Assembly: GCA_004353515.1 (NCBI GenBank)
Contig: SMNZ01000002.1
Span: 885,333-949,332 of the forward strand
Reading direction: 5' to 3'
DNA from: Alteromonadaceae bacterium M269
GTDB taxonomy: Bacteria; Pseudomonadota; Gammaproteobacteria; Enterobacterales; Alteromonadaceae
Length of the DNA stretch: 64,000 nt
Shown: piece after piece, positions 28,118 through 36,693 of the stretch
How positions within the stretch are numbered: the stretch's first letter is position 1
Layout: every line of letters begins with the position of its first letter
Notes under the pieces: generated by a model
The model's input: only the letters and a program-made list of their open reading frames with translations
Database searches by the model: none
Told to the model about the DNA's origin: nothing
Position numbers and translations under genes: made by a program

Positions 28118-28142
28118 AAAAGCCCGCATTTGCGGGCTTTTT
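28118..28142 (+). terminator. rho-independent terminator of the rpsP operon
   Basis: The stem AAAGCCCGCA/TGCGGGCTTT with a very short loop is followed by further T residues. Confidence 0.92.
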
Positions 28143-28163
28143 GCTATTTAGTGCAAACAAACG

Positions 28164-28430
28164 CTAAATACCCATATTACTCAGAGTCACCATGATATTG
28201 TTAAGAATAGAGGCAATACGAGGATGGTCTTGCTCAAAAATTGTGACCATACCATCAACCTGATCGGACAACGTTTCAGGATCACCTGTCTTTAGTATGG
28301 GACCACTAAGTTGCTGCTCAATCTCGACTATCAAGTCAGCCAAGTGGGCCTTTTCTTCATCCGGTGTATTGAGGTCCTCAATAGCCGAATTCAACTCATC
28401 TAAGTATTCACGAAGTTTTTGCCTTTCCAT
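28164..28430 (-). CDS. DUF4404 family protein
   Basis: The 88-aa protein is soluble and helical, beginning MERQKLREYLDELNSAIEDL and ending with HPRIASILNNIMVTLSNMGI; this matches DUF4404, a gammaproteobacterial family of unknown function. The ATG is preceded by CGGAGC. It lies alone between the rplS terminator and a leftward terminator that belongs to the YHS gene. Confidence 0.8.
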   Translation of the reverse strand: MERQKLREYLDELNSAIEDLNTPDEEKAHLADLIVEIEQQLSGPILKTGDPETLSDQVDGMVTIFEQDHPRIASILNNIMVTLSNMGI

Positions 28431-28522
28431 CTTTTGCTCCGTTATGGGCTACTCATTTAAGCATAGCATCAGTTAAGCCATCTTGAGTTTCACTCTTGGT
28501 TTTAATCCTAAATTCAAGGCAC

Positions 28523-28551
28523 AAAAAAACCTGCATAAAGCAGGCTTTTTA
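28523..28551 (-). terminator. terminator of the YHS-domain gene
   Basis: A CCTGC/GCAGG stem with a 5-nt loop has a run of seven A residues on its left side, which read as T on the minus strand just after the YHS gene. T residues on the other side could serve the plus strand as well. Confidence 0.75.
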
Positions 28552-28565
28552 TTCAATAACTTGTT

Positions 28566-29039
28566 TTATTCATTAAAGCTGTTTACATCAGTGATGTTAG
28601 GGTAGTTTCTATCGGCAACTTCGATATCCGCATCCCTTGTTGTTAACCACTCCTTCAACACATTCTGGTTGAAGTTAAGGTAAAGCTTACCGTTGTAGAT
28701 ATTCCAAGCGTCTGGGCTAATACGTACTGTTCTACCTTTACCGTCAGCCATTGCCCATGCACAGTAACCACCGTATTGAGGTGCATACTTCTCAGGATCA
28801 CCCTTGAATAAGTCTAGGTGCTTCTGGCTAGCGAATTGCCATGTTGCGCCGTGCCATTCCATAGTGAATTCTTCACTACCTTCCATAGGCTTACCTTCAG
28901 TCCAATAAGCAACAGGGTCATAGCCTTTGATAGCAACTTCAGAACGTCCTCTTTTATAGACAGCATCTTTTGCTGCAAAAGCAGGAACCGTTATAAATAG
29001 ACTTAACAATAAAGCTGCAATTAATTGAATCTTTTTCAT
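28566..29039 (-). CDS. exported YHS-domain protein
   Basis: The 157-aa product has a clear signal peptide (MKKIQLIAALLLSLFITVPAFA) and a YHS domain whose signature is AIKGYDPVAYWTEGKP at about residues 38-53, with FASQKHLDLFKGDPEKYAPQYGGYCAWA following. YHS domains bind metals such as copper or occur in metal-handling enzymes. It precedes nothing in an operon, having its own terminator, but lies beside the exported catalase-peroxidase and cytochrome c peroxidase genes, which suggests a link to periplasmic redox or metal stress. Confidence 0.85.
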   Translation of the reverse strand: MKKIQLIAALLLSLFITVPAFAAKDAVYKRGRSEVAIKGYDPVAYWTEGKPMEGSEEFTMEWHGATWQFASQKHLDLFKGDPEKYAPQYGGYCAWAMADGKGRTVRISPDAWNIYNGKLYLNFNQNVLKEWLTTRDADIEVADRNYPNITDVNSFNE

Positions 29040-29240
29040 TTTAATCTCAATAGTTATAAGTGAATTAACAAAGTCATCTATAAAACCGACTTAATTGCCC
29101 AATTATTTCATCACAATTTCATCACATGTAAACTTTGTGTGAACTGGCATTAACTGATTGTTTTTAAATAATTTTTAGTGAATTTTAAAGACGGTAGAAG
29201 GAAATAATAACAGGATTTTCGCGAGGTTACTTTTTAGTGA

Positions 29241-29270
29241 TAAAAAAAGTGGCGCTTCAAGCGCCACTTT
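29241..29270 (-). terminator. terminator of katG
   Basis: An 11-bp perfect stem AAAGTGGCGCT/AGCGCCACTTT with a 3-nt loop is followed, on the minus strand, by seven T residues. Confidence 0.92.
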
Positions 29271-29302
29271 CAAACATTTTTGATAGAAATGATGCCGCTC
29301 AA

Positions 29303-31519
29303 TTAGCGTAAATCGAATCTATCTAGAGTCATAACTTTGCTCCAAGCATTAACAAAGTCGTTAACGAATTGTGCTTTAGCATCGTCAGACGCATAGAACT
29401 CTGCAACAACACGTAGCTCTGAGTTTGAACCGAAGATCAAATCAACTGGAGTTGCCGTCCATTTTAGCTGACCAGTCTGACGATCATGACCTTCATAAAC
29501 GCCATCTTTAGAAGTCTTAGACCATTTAGTTGACATGTCTAATAAGTTAACAAAGAAGTCATTGCTCAATGTACCAGGCTTATCAGTGAATACACCGTGC
29601 TTAGAGCCGTTAGCATTTGCATTCAATGCACGCATACCGCCCATAAGAACTGTCATTTCTGGTACTGTCAAAGTAAGCATGTCCGCTTTATCAACTAACA
29701 TTTCTGCTGGTGAGCGGAAGCTACGGTCGTCATAGTAGTTACGGAACGCGTCAGCTGTAGGCTCAAGTACTGCAAATGACTCGGCGTCAGTTAGAGCCTG
29801 AGTAGTGTCACCACGACCAGGTTTGAAAGGTACAGTGACATTTTGTCCTGCATCTTTCGCCGCTTTTTCAATCGCAGCTGCACCACCTAGTACGATAACG
29901 TCTGCTAGAGATACTTTTCTCTTACGAGATTTAGCGTTGAAATCGTCTTTTACTTTTTCAAGCTTAGTAAGCGCACTAGATAATTCTGCAGGGTTGTTAA
30001 CAGCCCAGCTCTTTTGTGGAGCTAGGGCAACACGAGCACCATTTGCTCCACCGCGCATATCAGTTCCGCGGAAACTAGCTGCTGACGCCCACGCTGTTCT
30101 AACCAATTCAGAAACACTAAGTCCAGTAGATAAAATCTCTGACTTAAGTTTCTTGATGTCACGATCATTGATGACATCACCTTTTTGCGCAGGAACCGGA
30201 TCTTGCCAGATAAGCACTTCTTCAGGAATTTCCTTACCTAAGTAACGCGCACGAGGTCCGAGGTCACGGTGGTTAAGTTTGAACCAAGCTTTACCAAATG
30301 CTTTTTCGTATAAGGAAGGATCTTTACGGAAGCTTTCAGCTATCTTTCTGAACTTCGGATCTTCTTTTAACGCAATGTCAGTAGTGAACATAATAGGGGC
30401 ATGACGCTTAGTTGGATCATGTGCATCTGGCACTAACTGAGACGCAGCTTTTGTATCTGGAATCCATTGAGTTGCGCCAGCAGGGCTCTTAGTTTTAACC
30501 CAGTTGAAACCAAATAGGTTATCAAGATAGTTTGTTGTCCATTGTGTTGGCGTTACTGTCCAAGCACCTTCTAAACCACTCGAAATAGTGTCGGCGCCTT
30601 TACCGCTTCCACACTTGTTTTTCCAGCCAAGGCCTTGTTCTTCAAGCGCTGCTGCTTCAGGAGCTTCACCAACACAACCTTTAGGGCTTTTTGCACCGTG
30701 TGCTTTACCGAATGTGTGACCGCCAGCGATAAGTGCGACGATCTCTTCGTCATCCATAGCCATACGACCGAAAGATAAACGAATTTGCTCAGCAGAAGCT
30801 AATGGATCAGGGTTGCCGTGTGGACCTTCAGGGTTAACATAAATCAAACCCATTTCAACAGCAGCTAAAGGACCTTTAATAGTGCCATCTGAACGACGCT
30901 TATCAGTAAGGAACTCTGTCTCAGGACCCCAGTAGATGACATCTGGTTCCCAATCGTCTTCACGACCACCAGCGAAACCAAATGTTTTGAAGCCCATAGA
31001 TTCAAGAGCAACGTTACCTGTCAAAGCAATTAGGTCACCCCAGGAAATGTTACGACCATACTTTTGTTTGACAGGCCACATTAAACGACGAGCCTTGTCT
31101 AAGTTAACGTTATCAGGCCAGCTGTTAAGTGGAGCGAAACGTTGCTGACCACCACCGGCGCCGCCACGACCATCGTGAACACGGTAAGTACCCGCTGCGT
31201 GCCATGCCATACGAATGAAGAATGGTGCATAAGTACCGTAGTCGGCAGGCCACCAGTCTTGAGAATCAGTGAGTGTTGCTTTGATATCTGCTTTAAGTGC
31301 ATCAAAGTCTAAGCTGTTAAATGCTTCTACATAATCAAAGTTTTCATCTAGCGGGCTAGATGTTTGGTCATGGTCGCGTAAAGGACCTAGGTTTAATTGG
31401 TTTGGCCACCAGAAGCTATTCGCCTTTGGCTCCCCCTGACTTGCTGCGTTAACTGGTGCTACAGCTGTAGATAAAGCTAGTGCAACAGCAGCCGCTAATG
31501 GAAGTGTTTTCTTAAGCAT
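29303..31519 (-). CDS. katG: catalase-peroxidase KatG with a signal peptide
   Basis: This bifunctional haem enzyme removes hydrogen peroxide. The 738-aa product carries the distal site [11 protein letters not shown] near residue 105, YVNPEGPHG with the adduct tyrosine near residue 230 and the proximal histidine in [14 protein letters not shown] near residue 270, and has the normal two-domain length. Unusually it begins with a good signal peptide ([25 protein letters not shown]), so it should be periplasmic like the KatP/KatG2 subgroup. The ATG follows GAGGAAC. It lies 3' to a dihaem cytochrome c peroxidase gene on the same strand. Confidence 0.95.
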   Translation of the reverse strand: MLKKTLPLAAAVALALSTAVAPVNAASQGEPKANSFWWPNQLNLGPLRDHDQTSSPLDENFDYVEAFNSLDFDALKADIKATLTDSQDWWPADYGTYAPFFIRMAWHAAGTYRVHDGRGGAGGGQQRFAPLNSWPDNVNLDKARRLMWPVKQKYGRNISWGDLIALTGNVALESMGFKTFGFAGGREDDWEPDVIYWGPETEFLTDKRRSDGTIKGPLAAVEMGLIYVNPEGPHGNPDPLASAEQIRLSFGRMAMDDEEIVALIAGGHTFGKAHGAKSPKGCVGEAPEAAALEEQGLGWKNKCGSGKGADTISSGLEGAWTVTPTQWTTNYLDNLFGFNWVKTKSPAGATQWIPDTKAASQLVPDAHDPTKRHAPIMFTTDIALKEDPKFRKIAESFRKDPSLYEKAFGKAWFKLNHRDLGPRARYLGKEIPEEVLIWQDPVPAQKGDVINDRDIKKLKSEILSTGLSVSELVRTAWASAASFRGTDMRGGANGARVALAPQKSWAVNNPAELSSALTKLEKVKDDFNAKSRKRKVSLADVIVLGGAAAIEKAAKDAGQNVTVPFKPGRGDTTQALTDAESFAVLEPTADAFRNYYDDRSFRSPAEMLVDKADMLTLTVPEMTVLMGGMRALNANANGSKHGVFTDKPGTLSNDFFVNLLDMSTKWSKTSKDGVYEGHDRQTGQLKWTATPVDLIFGSNSELRVVAEFYASDDAKAQFVNDFVNAWSKVMTLDRFDLR

Positions 31520-31675
31520 GAGATTGTTCCTCTGTTCAATGACATATCGCTCGAGAAGTAATATAGGTGAGAGATATCAATTAAGCTAGCCAGAATAGAT
31601 TGGAAAATTAGATTAATGTAATTACTAATTTTTAACATCTGGAAGAGGTAATGGAGTCGGACTTAGTAGAACTTT

Positions 31676-31702
31676 GCCACTATTTGTATAAGAAATAGTG
31701 GC
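31676..31702. repeat. 10-bp inverted repeat downstream of the cytochrome c peroxidase gene
   Basis: GCCACTATTT and AAATAGTGGC are perfect complements separated by GTATAAG. There is no T tract in either direction, so it is either a weak terminator of the peroxidase gene or an operator upstream of katG. Confidence 0.5.
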
Positions 31703-31750
31703 ATGGACTTCTGCTAACTAGTTGATAGATAATAATTTTGTTTGTCTTGT

Positions 31751-32737
31751 CTATTTATCAAACCTTTCGTCTGAATCTTTGTTATTCAGTGCACGTAAAA
31801 ATGCGCTGATATCTTCAACCTGCACGTCGGTAAACTTGATACCGAGTTGGTGCCAACCAGTATCTAATACCGCTTGTTCAAGTGTTGCACCTGCACCGTC
31901 GTGAAAATAAGGAGCTGTTTTAGCAACATTGCGCAACGGGGGAACCTTAAATAGGAAATTGTCGGCAGCGCTACCTGTTACTTGTGCTCGCCCTTTATCC
32001 TCTTTGTTAGGGTAAGCATTAACAAGCCCCATTTTCATAAAGAGTTCCCCACCCATGAGAGGTCCGTTGTGACAAGCGTTACATCCAGTATTGATGAAAG
32101 TTTGTAACCCTTGCTTTTCTTGTTGATTTAGCGCTTCTAAGTCGCCAGCAAGAAAGTCATCGAATCTGTCATGAGTCACTAATGTCCGTTGAAAAGCTGC
32201 TAAGGCCTGTAAGATATTATTGAACTTTAGCGGTTCTGATTCACTTGAGAATGCCTTTTTAAAACGATCTTTGTACCCGGCATCGGTGAGTTTTTCGATA
32301 GCTTCTGCCTCTGATTTGAGTGCCATCTCTGCAGGATTGAGCAGGGGGCTTTTAGCTTGTTCAACTAAGTCTTTTGCTCTGCCATCCCAAAACTGTGCGA
32401 ACTGAAAACCCGCGTTCCATGTGCTGGGGCTATTTCGGGTACCCATGATACCTAGAGCACCAGGAGACGTTTTAAGATGGTCAACACCGCCGTCGTTATT
32501 GCGAATGTTATGGCAGCTGTTGCACGACTGAGTGTTATTGGCCGACAAGGCTGTTTCAAAGTACAGCGACTCCCCTAAAGCGATTAATTCTGGCGTATCG
32601 TTTTCGCTCCCCGGCATAGAATCAGGGAGTTGACCAAAAAGATTAGCTGCCAGTTGACGGAGGTCTTCTGATGCATGTAATTCACTAACGAACAAAAATA
32701 AAACGAGGAGAGAAGCTGAAAGTTTTTTTGTTGTCAT
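31751..32737 (-). CDS. dihaem cytochrome c peroxidase
   Basis: The exported protein has two haem-binding motifs, CNSCH near residue 75 and CNACH near residue 225, in a MauG/CcpA-type framework (GTRNSPSTWNAGF, FKVPPLRNVAKTAPYFHDG). It reduces peroxide with electrons from cytochrome c in the periplasm. I chose the ATG at 32737 (328 aa), which starts a good signal peptide (MTTKKLSASLLVLFLFVSELHA) and has GCAGG upstream, rather than an in-frame TTG 18 nt earlier. It is upstream of the exported katG on the same strand, with about 230 nt between them. Confidence 0.92.
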   Translation of the reverse strand: MTTKKLSASLLVLFLFVSELHASEDLRQLAANLFGQLPDSMPGSENDTPELIALGESLYFETALSANNTQSCNSCHNIRNNDGGVDHLKTSPGALGIMGTRNSPSTWNAGFQFAQFWDGRAKDLVEQAKSPLLNPAEMALKSEAEAIEKLTDAGYKDRFKKAFSSESEPLKFNNILQALAAFQRTLVTHDRFDDFLAGDLEALNQQEKQGLQTFINTGCNACHNGPLMGGELFMKMGLVNAYPNKEDKGRAQVTGSAADNFLFKVPPLRNVAKTAPYFHDGAGATLEQAVLDTGWHQLGIKFTDVQVEDISAFLRALNNKDSDERFDK

Positions 32738-33123
32738 AATATAACCTGCATTCAATAAATGTCATGACAGAAGTTTAACGCTGCTGAAATGAGCTATATT
32801 TCTAATTTAAAGTATCGATACAAAACTATATAAAATACGCCTGAACTTAACAATACACCAACAAATGAAGTTGTATGGATTTTGCCGTATGAAGGTGTAA
32901 TTTATTTATTGGTTGTTTGATTATGGTCGAGCGGCAATCGGAATCATTTTGTATAGAATTGATATGATACTAAAGGGACTTATCCCAACTATAAGAAATA
33001 AGGTGTTCACATCTTTAGTTATTGATATTAAAGATTTATTTTTAGCTGCGGTAAATAGTAAGAGTGTTTTGACACAGCTAGCCTCTCATCCATAACACGA
33101 GCAGTAAGCCACACATTTTAGGC
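32738..33123. other. intergenic region without a supported gene
   Basis: This AT-rich gap separates two leftward genes and should hold the cytochrome c peroxidase promoter. A 60-codon frame on the plus strand at 32913-33095 begins with TTG, has no ribosome site and no recognisable features, so I leave it out. Confidence 0.5.
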
Positions 33124-34485
33124 TTAATAATCGCCTGCTAAATCATTTATTGGCGTTAGTATTTCCTTAAGTTCAATTTTTTCGATTGGGTTATACGCTT
33201 TTTCAAAACTACGATCGATAGGGAAGCGAGGCTGCCTCGCTTCATTATTAAGCAATTCGGTAAAAACTGTTGTACCGCTAAGCTCATCCATTTTCTCCAT
33301 AAACTCATCAGCCTGCCAATAATGGGTGCTTGGTATACAACAATTCTGTAGTTTAATTAGAACGTCGTCTAATGAGTTGCCTTTGTCTCGTAAACGCAGA
33401 TCAACATCTGCCATGTACATAAGTGCTGCGCCACCCCAATAGACATGTTTGGTTCTTCTTGCGTTGAGTACGCTGGTGTTTTTTGCGGCTCTTCGACCTT
33501 TTGCGAAACCGGCTTTTAACTTTTTCCAAGATGTATCTGGAGATTGTAGTTGAGCTCGTGCCATAAGGACATTTTGGTAGTAACTTGCAACACCTTCTGA
33601 AAGCCATCGAGCGGATCCGCTAACTCTTGGGATGAGTAAATGGCTTAATTCATGAGTTAATGTCCAGTCAGCGTAGAACTCCTTGATAGGCCGCTCTTGA
33701 TCAATATATAAATGAACGGCTGGCAATCCTGCCCTTTGAACTTCTGCCCAAGGAACAGGCTCAGAGCGCCCTCCCAACGGCATAACTAGAATCTGTGCAT
33801 TGTCTACTGGAAAGTTACCGCTGACACTCGCAATAGCTTGAGCCCCATGTTGTATCCAGTCCCGAAGTTCCTCAACTTTTGCTTTATTCGCAATGCCCAA
33901 CATGCCGACTCGAACATGCTGTCCATTAACCGGGACATCAAACCGATTGAGATTTCCGAACGCCATTTTACTGGACCACCCTAAAGGTGTCGTTGCTGCG
34001 TTATAGGCTGTTTTTTCACCAGATTTGGACCAAGGTACCGATACAAGGCTTTTGCCACTTTCATGGATAAACGAAAGCTTGATGCCATCTTGATTTGTTG
34101 GTCGCCAAAGCCATACCCTATTGTCGACTAACCATCCGCCGTTTACTTGCCATGCTTGCCTGTTGTCTTTTGCTTTATTTAAGTCAACGACATAGTTTAT
34201 GCAAAGCGGCCCGTCCCTTCTCAAGTTGACATATTTCCCATTGACTCTGATTCGCTCGTTACCCTGAATGAAGGATGTTAAATATTGGTAATCCCTTGAA
34301 CGGCCAGTACTGAGTCTGCCTGAATATCCATCATCAAAGCAGGCGTCTACTTTTATCGTTCCTTTATTTTCGTTTAGATAAGCTTTGTATTCAGGAATTG
34401 CTTTAACGATATTGCTAATAACCAAAAGTAGTGTGATTAGGAGAGAGTTTGAAAACAGTTTGGTCGAGGAAAATGGAAAATTCAC
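33124..34485 (-). CDS. exported gluzincin-type metallopeptidase, unknown substrate
   Basis: The 453-aa protein has a signal peptide (residues 1-29, LLITLLLVISNIVKA) and a zinc site of the gluzincin type: HELSH near residue 282 and the third-ligand glutamate in WLSEGVASYYQN about 20 residues later. The N-terminal 200 residues look like a beta-rich accessory domain. The HExxH and SEGxAxY pattern is seen in M1-like and peptidase-MA families, but overall I do not recognise a named member. It should act in the periplasm or outside. It is 196 nt from the tandem-receiver gene upstream, with a terminator in between. Confidence 0.75.
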   Translation of the reverse strand: MNFPFSSTKLFSNSLLITLLLVISNIVKAIPEYKAYLNENKGTIKVDACFDDGYSGRLSTGRSRDYQYLTSFIQGNERIRVNGKYVNLRRDGPLCINYVVDLNKAKDNRQAWQVNGGWLVDNRVWLWRPTNQDGIKLSFIHESGKSLVSVPWSKSGEKTAYNAATTPLGWSSKMAFGNLNRFDVPVNGQHVRVGMLGIANKAKVEELRDWIQHGAQAIASVSGNFPVDNAQILVMPLGGRSEPVPWAEVQRAGLPAVHLYIDQERPIKEFYADWTLTHELSHLLIPRVSGSARWLSEGVASYYQNVLMARAQLQSPDTSWKKLKAGFAKGRRAAKNTSVLNARRTKHVYWGGAALMYMADVDLRLRDKGNSLDDVLIKLQNCCIPSTHYWQADEFMEKMDELSGTTVFTELLNNEARQPRFPIDRSFEKAYNPIEKIELKEILTPINDLAGDY

Positions 34486-34640
34486 GCTGCTTTATCCGTA
34501 GCTCTTAAAATTGGGATATTAATAAGAAGAGCGACAATAGCAGAGAAAAGTTGCACTTGGCTTGGTAAAAGTTGTATCAGAACGTAAGAGAATCTTTGCG
34601 AGCTTTCGCATAAGGAGAATAGTAAAGATAAGAGTAAGGT

Positions 34641-34668
34641 TAAGAAAGGAGCTCTTAAGCAGAGCTCC
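34641..34668 (-). terminator. terminator of the tandem-receiver gene
   Basis: GGAGCTC/GAGCTCC form a 7-bp stem with a 7-nt loop, followed on the minus strand by TTTCTT. It lies 14 nt after the receiver gene stop. Confidence 0.75.
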
Positions 34669-34681
34669 GCCGATTAATTGC

Positions 34682-35482
34682 CTATTCAGATAACAAAGCA
34701 GCCAGCATTTTTCTGACTTCACTTGCTTCAAATGGTTTGTCACATAACGCATTAACACCTGTTTGCTGGATATTGCTCATGTGTGCGCTATCTTGAGCTT
34801 CAGATGTCACCATAATGATAGGAATATGTGCAGTCTCTGGACCGAAGCGAATATATTCAGACAACTCTCTACCATCCATTTCCGGCATATTGTAATCCGT
34901 TACGACAAGATCGAATGGCTGATCTTTAAGATAGGTAAGTGCTTCTGCACCATTCTCCGCTTCTTTGATTTTCTTTAATCCCATACCTTCCAATACGCGA
35001 CGGATATGGTTTCTAGCCAGACGACTGTCATCGACCAATAAAACACGAACTTCGTGAATATCGAAGAGCTCTAAATCCAGCTCATCAGAGTTAATGAGAT
35101 CAACTGATGCACTGAGTGCTCGTCTTAAATGCAGAGGTTCAAACGGCTTGGGGAGCAATGCAGCGACACCTGCTTGTTTATACTCTTCTAATTTAGCCAT
35201 GCGATTTTCGCTTGAGACTAGCATAAATGGAGTAGAGGCAGTTTCTGGATTGTCTTTGATTTCTTTAAGTAATTCGAGGGCCGTGCCATCTGCGAAGTAC
35301 ATTGCACTAACAACTAAGTCAGCACCGTGTGTTTTCATCACCGTTTTGGCTTCTGAAAGCGAAGATACAGAATCTATTTCACCAACGTTCTCTTTAATAA
35401 GCAGAGATGTGATGATTTTTCGTTGAGTGTCCGACGGCTCAATCAATAAGATATTCAGGTCGGCAATGGAGATATTATCCAT
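34682..35482 (-). CDS. tandem-receiver response regulator with a degenerate first receiver
   Basis: The 266-aa protein is two REC domains without an output domain. The second (residues 145-264) is canonical: VLLVDDSRLAR acidic pair, phosphorylation aspartate in VVTDYNMPEMDG, and lysine in CDKPFEAS. The first (residues 8-125) keeps the lysine (LLPKPFEP) but has alanine where the aspartate should be (VVSAMYFADG) and only a weak acidic pair (EPSD), so it should not be phosphorylated. It may act as a docking or dimerisation module. The start follows AAGGATAC. No histidine kinase is adjacent. Confidence 0.88.
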   Translation of the reverse strand: MDNISIADLNILLIEPSDTQRKIITSLLIKENVGEIDSVSSLSEAKTVMKTHGADLVVSAMYFADGTALELLKEIKDNPETASTPFMLVSSENRMAKLEEYKQAGVAALLPKPFEPLHLRRALSASVDLINSDELDLELFDIHEVRVLLVDDSRLARNHIRRVLEGMGLKKIKEAENGAEALTYLKDQPFDLVVTDYNMPEMDGRELSEYIRFGPETAHIPIIMVTSEAQDSAHMSNIQQTGVNALCDKPFEASEVRKMLAALLSE

Positions 35483-35544
35483 TAATGTATCCTTTGGTTG
35501 TTGAGTCTTTACTGAACAACGTTATGTAAAGACAGGTACAGCTT

Positions 35545-35865
35545 CTAACCACCAGCGAGTTTGACTTTTAAGCCACGCTTTTCTAGTGACGATTTAATTT
35601 TTTCTCGATTATCACCCTGGATTTCGATGACATTATCTTTGACAGCACCGCCAGTGCCGCACGTTTTTTTAAGTTCGGAGCAAAGCTTTTTAAGTTCACT
35701 TTGTGCCATTCCTAGGCCGTGTACAGTTGTTACGCCTTTGCCTTTGCGTCCTTTTGTCTCTCTTTTTATCCGAACAATGCCATCACCTTTGTCGATGACT
35801 TCTTTAGGCTTAGGCTCGGTTATTTTTCCAACGCCTGTGCTATATACAAGGTTGTTATCTCGCAT
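35545..35865 (-). CDS. yciH: SUI1/eIF1-like translation factor YciH
   Basis: The 106-aa product starts MRDNNLVYSTGVGKI and contains the SUI1 fold signature KGKGVTTVHGLG and CGTGGAVKDNVIEIQGD. YciH is the bacterial eIF1 homologue, proposed to tune initiation fidelity under stress. The ATG at 35865 has AGGAAG 5 nt upstream and fits the family length; an upstream in-frame ATG eight codons earlier lacks a ribosome site. Confidence 0.92.
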   Translation of the reverse strand: MRDNNLVYSTGVGKITEPKPKEVIDKGDGIVRIKRETKGRKGKGVTTVHGLGMAQSELKKLCSELKKTCGTGGAVKDNVIEIQGDNREKIKSSLEKRGLKVKLAGG

Positions 35866-36166
35866 AACTTCCTGTTTTTTCAATTTCAAAGCCAGCGATT
35901 GTAGTCATAAATGACATCTAATTGCACCTATTACCAGTAAAGTAATAGAACGTATTAACTTTTTCTGTATAGATTTTGTTCTAAATAACAAACAACTCTA
36001 TGCAAACTTTACCGCAAAGGTTAACACGCTCTAACAAAGCTCAGTTTAATAGTAGTTTATTCGCGACGGATAACAAAAATGCAATGTTAAATCGTGTAAC
36101 CTGATACAAAATGGTGAAATGGCTATAAGAGCCTGTCCCAACCAATAATTTGGAGAGAATCTATCT
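35866..36166. other. divergent intergenic region
   Basis: The gap between yciH and the acetyltransferase gene is AT-rich and must hold the promoters of both. I see no RNA gene, repeat or further open frame in it. Confidence 0.5.
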
Positions 36167-36616
36167 ATGATGACAATTCGTCGAGCTGAGCCAAAAGACT
36201 GTGATGCGATAGTTCATTTCAATTGTTCAATGGCATTAGAAACAGAGGACAAAGTGTTGTCTGATGAACTTATAAGGCCAGGTGTTGAAAGGTTACTCAA
36301 TACGCCAGAATACGGATTTTATTTAGTTGCTGAAGGCAGTGGTGAACTTTGTGGCGGGCTGATGGTGACTTTTGAATGGAGTGATTGGCGTAACGGGTTG
36401 TTTTGGTGGGTGCAGAGTGTTTATGTGTTACCTCAGTTTAGACGTCAAGGCATCTACAAAAAACTTTATGAGCAAGTAAAAACACTCGCAACTGAGAGCC
36501 AAGAGTGTTGTGGCTATCGGCTTTATGTCGAAAAGCAGAATACTGTAGCCCAGAAAGTTTATGAAAATTTAGGTATGCATGAGACGCATTATCTGATGTA
36601 TGAAGAGAGTTTTTAG
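36167..36616 (+). CDS. GNAT family N-acetyltransferase
   Basis: The 149-aa protein begins MMTIRRAEPKDCDAIVHF, has the acetyl-CoA loop VYVLPQFRRQGIYKKLYEQ near residue 88 (RRxGxx pattern) and the C-terminal Tyr/Asn motif NTVAQKVYENLGM. The acceptor substrate cannot be inferred. GGAGAG lies 11 nt before tandem ATGs. It ends 5 nt before the Fur-like palindrome of the next gene and is probably an independent unit. Confidence 0.88.
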   Translation: MMTIRRAEPKDCDAIVHFNCSMALETEDKVLSDELIRPGVERLLNTPEYGFYLVAEGSGELCGGLMVTFEWSDWRNGLFWWVQSVYVLPQFRRQGIYKKLYEQVKTLATESQECCGYRLYVEKQNTVAQKVYENLGMHETHYLMYEESF

Positions 36617-36621
36617 AACGT

Positions 36622-36642
36622 AATTGAGAACTATTCTCAATT
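36622..36642. promoter_or_regulatory. Fur-box-like operator of the iron transporter
   Basis: AATTGAGAA and TTCTCAATT form a perfect 9-3-9 inverted repeat. Its centre, TGAGAAC-T-ATTCTCA, matches the 7-1-7 Fur box pattern. It lies 51 nt upstream of the ferric-iron binding protein start, a good position for iron repression. Confidence 0.65.
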
Positions 36643-36693
36643 GATGTAGTCTTTTATAAAAATAAATAGCTTATATAACTAACAGGAGTCGCT

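Noticed and set aside
31555..31600. Possible OxyR site upstream of katG (ATAG and ATAT tetramers at 7-nt spacing)
   Set aside because: Only the first half of the four-tetramer pattern fits; the second half does not match.
32913..33095. 60-codon plus-strand frame in the gap between the cytochrome c peroxidase and gluzincin genes
   Set aside because: It starts with TTG, lacks a ribosome site and shows no recognisable feature.
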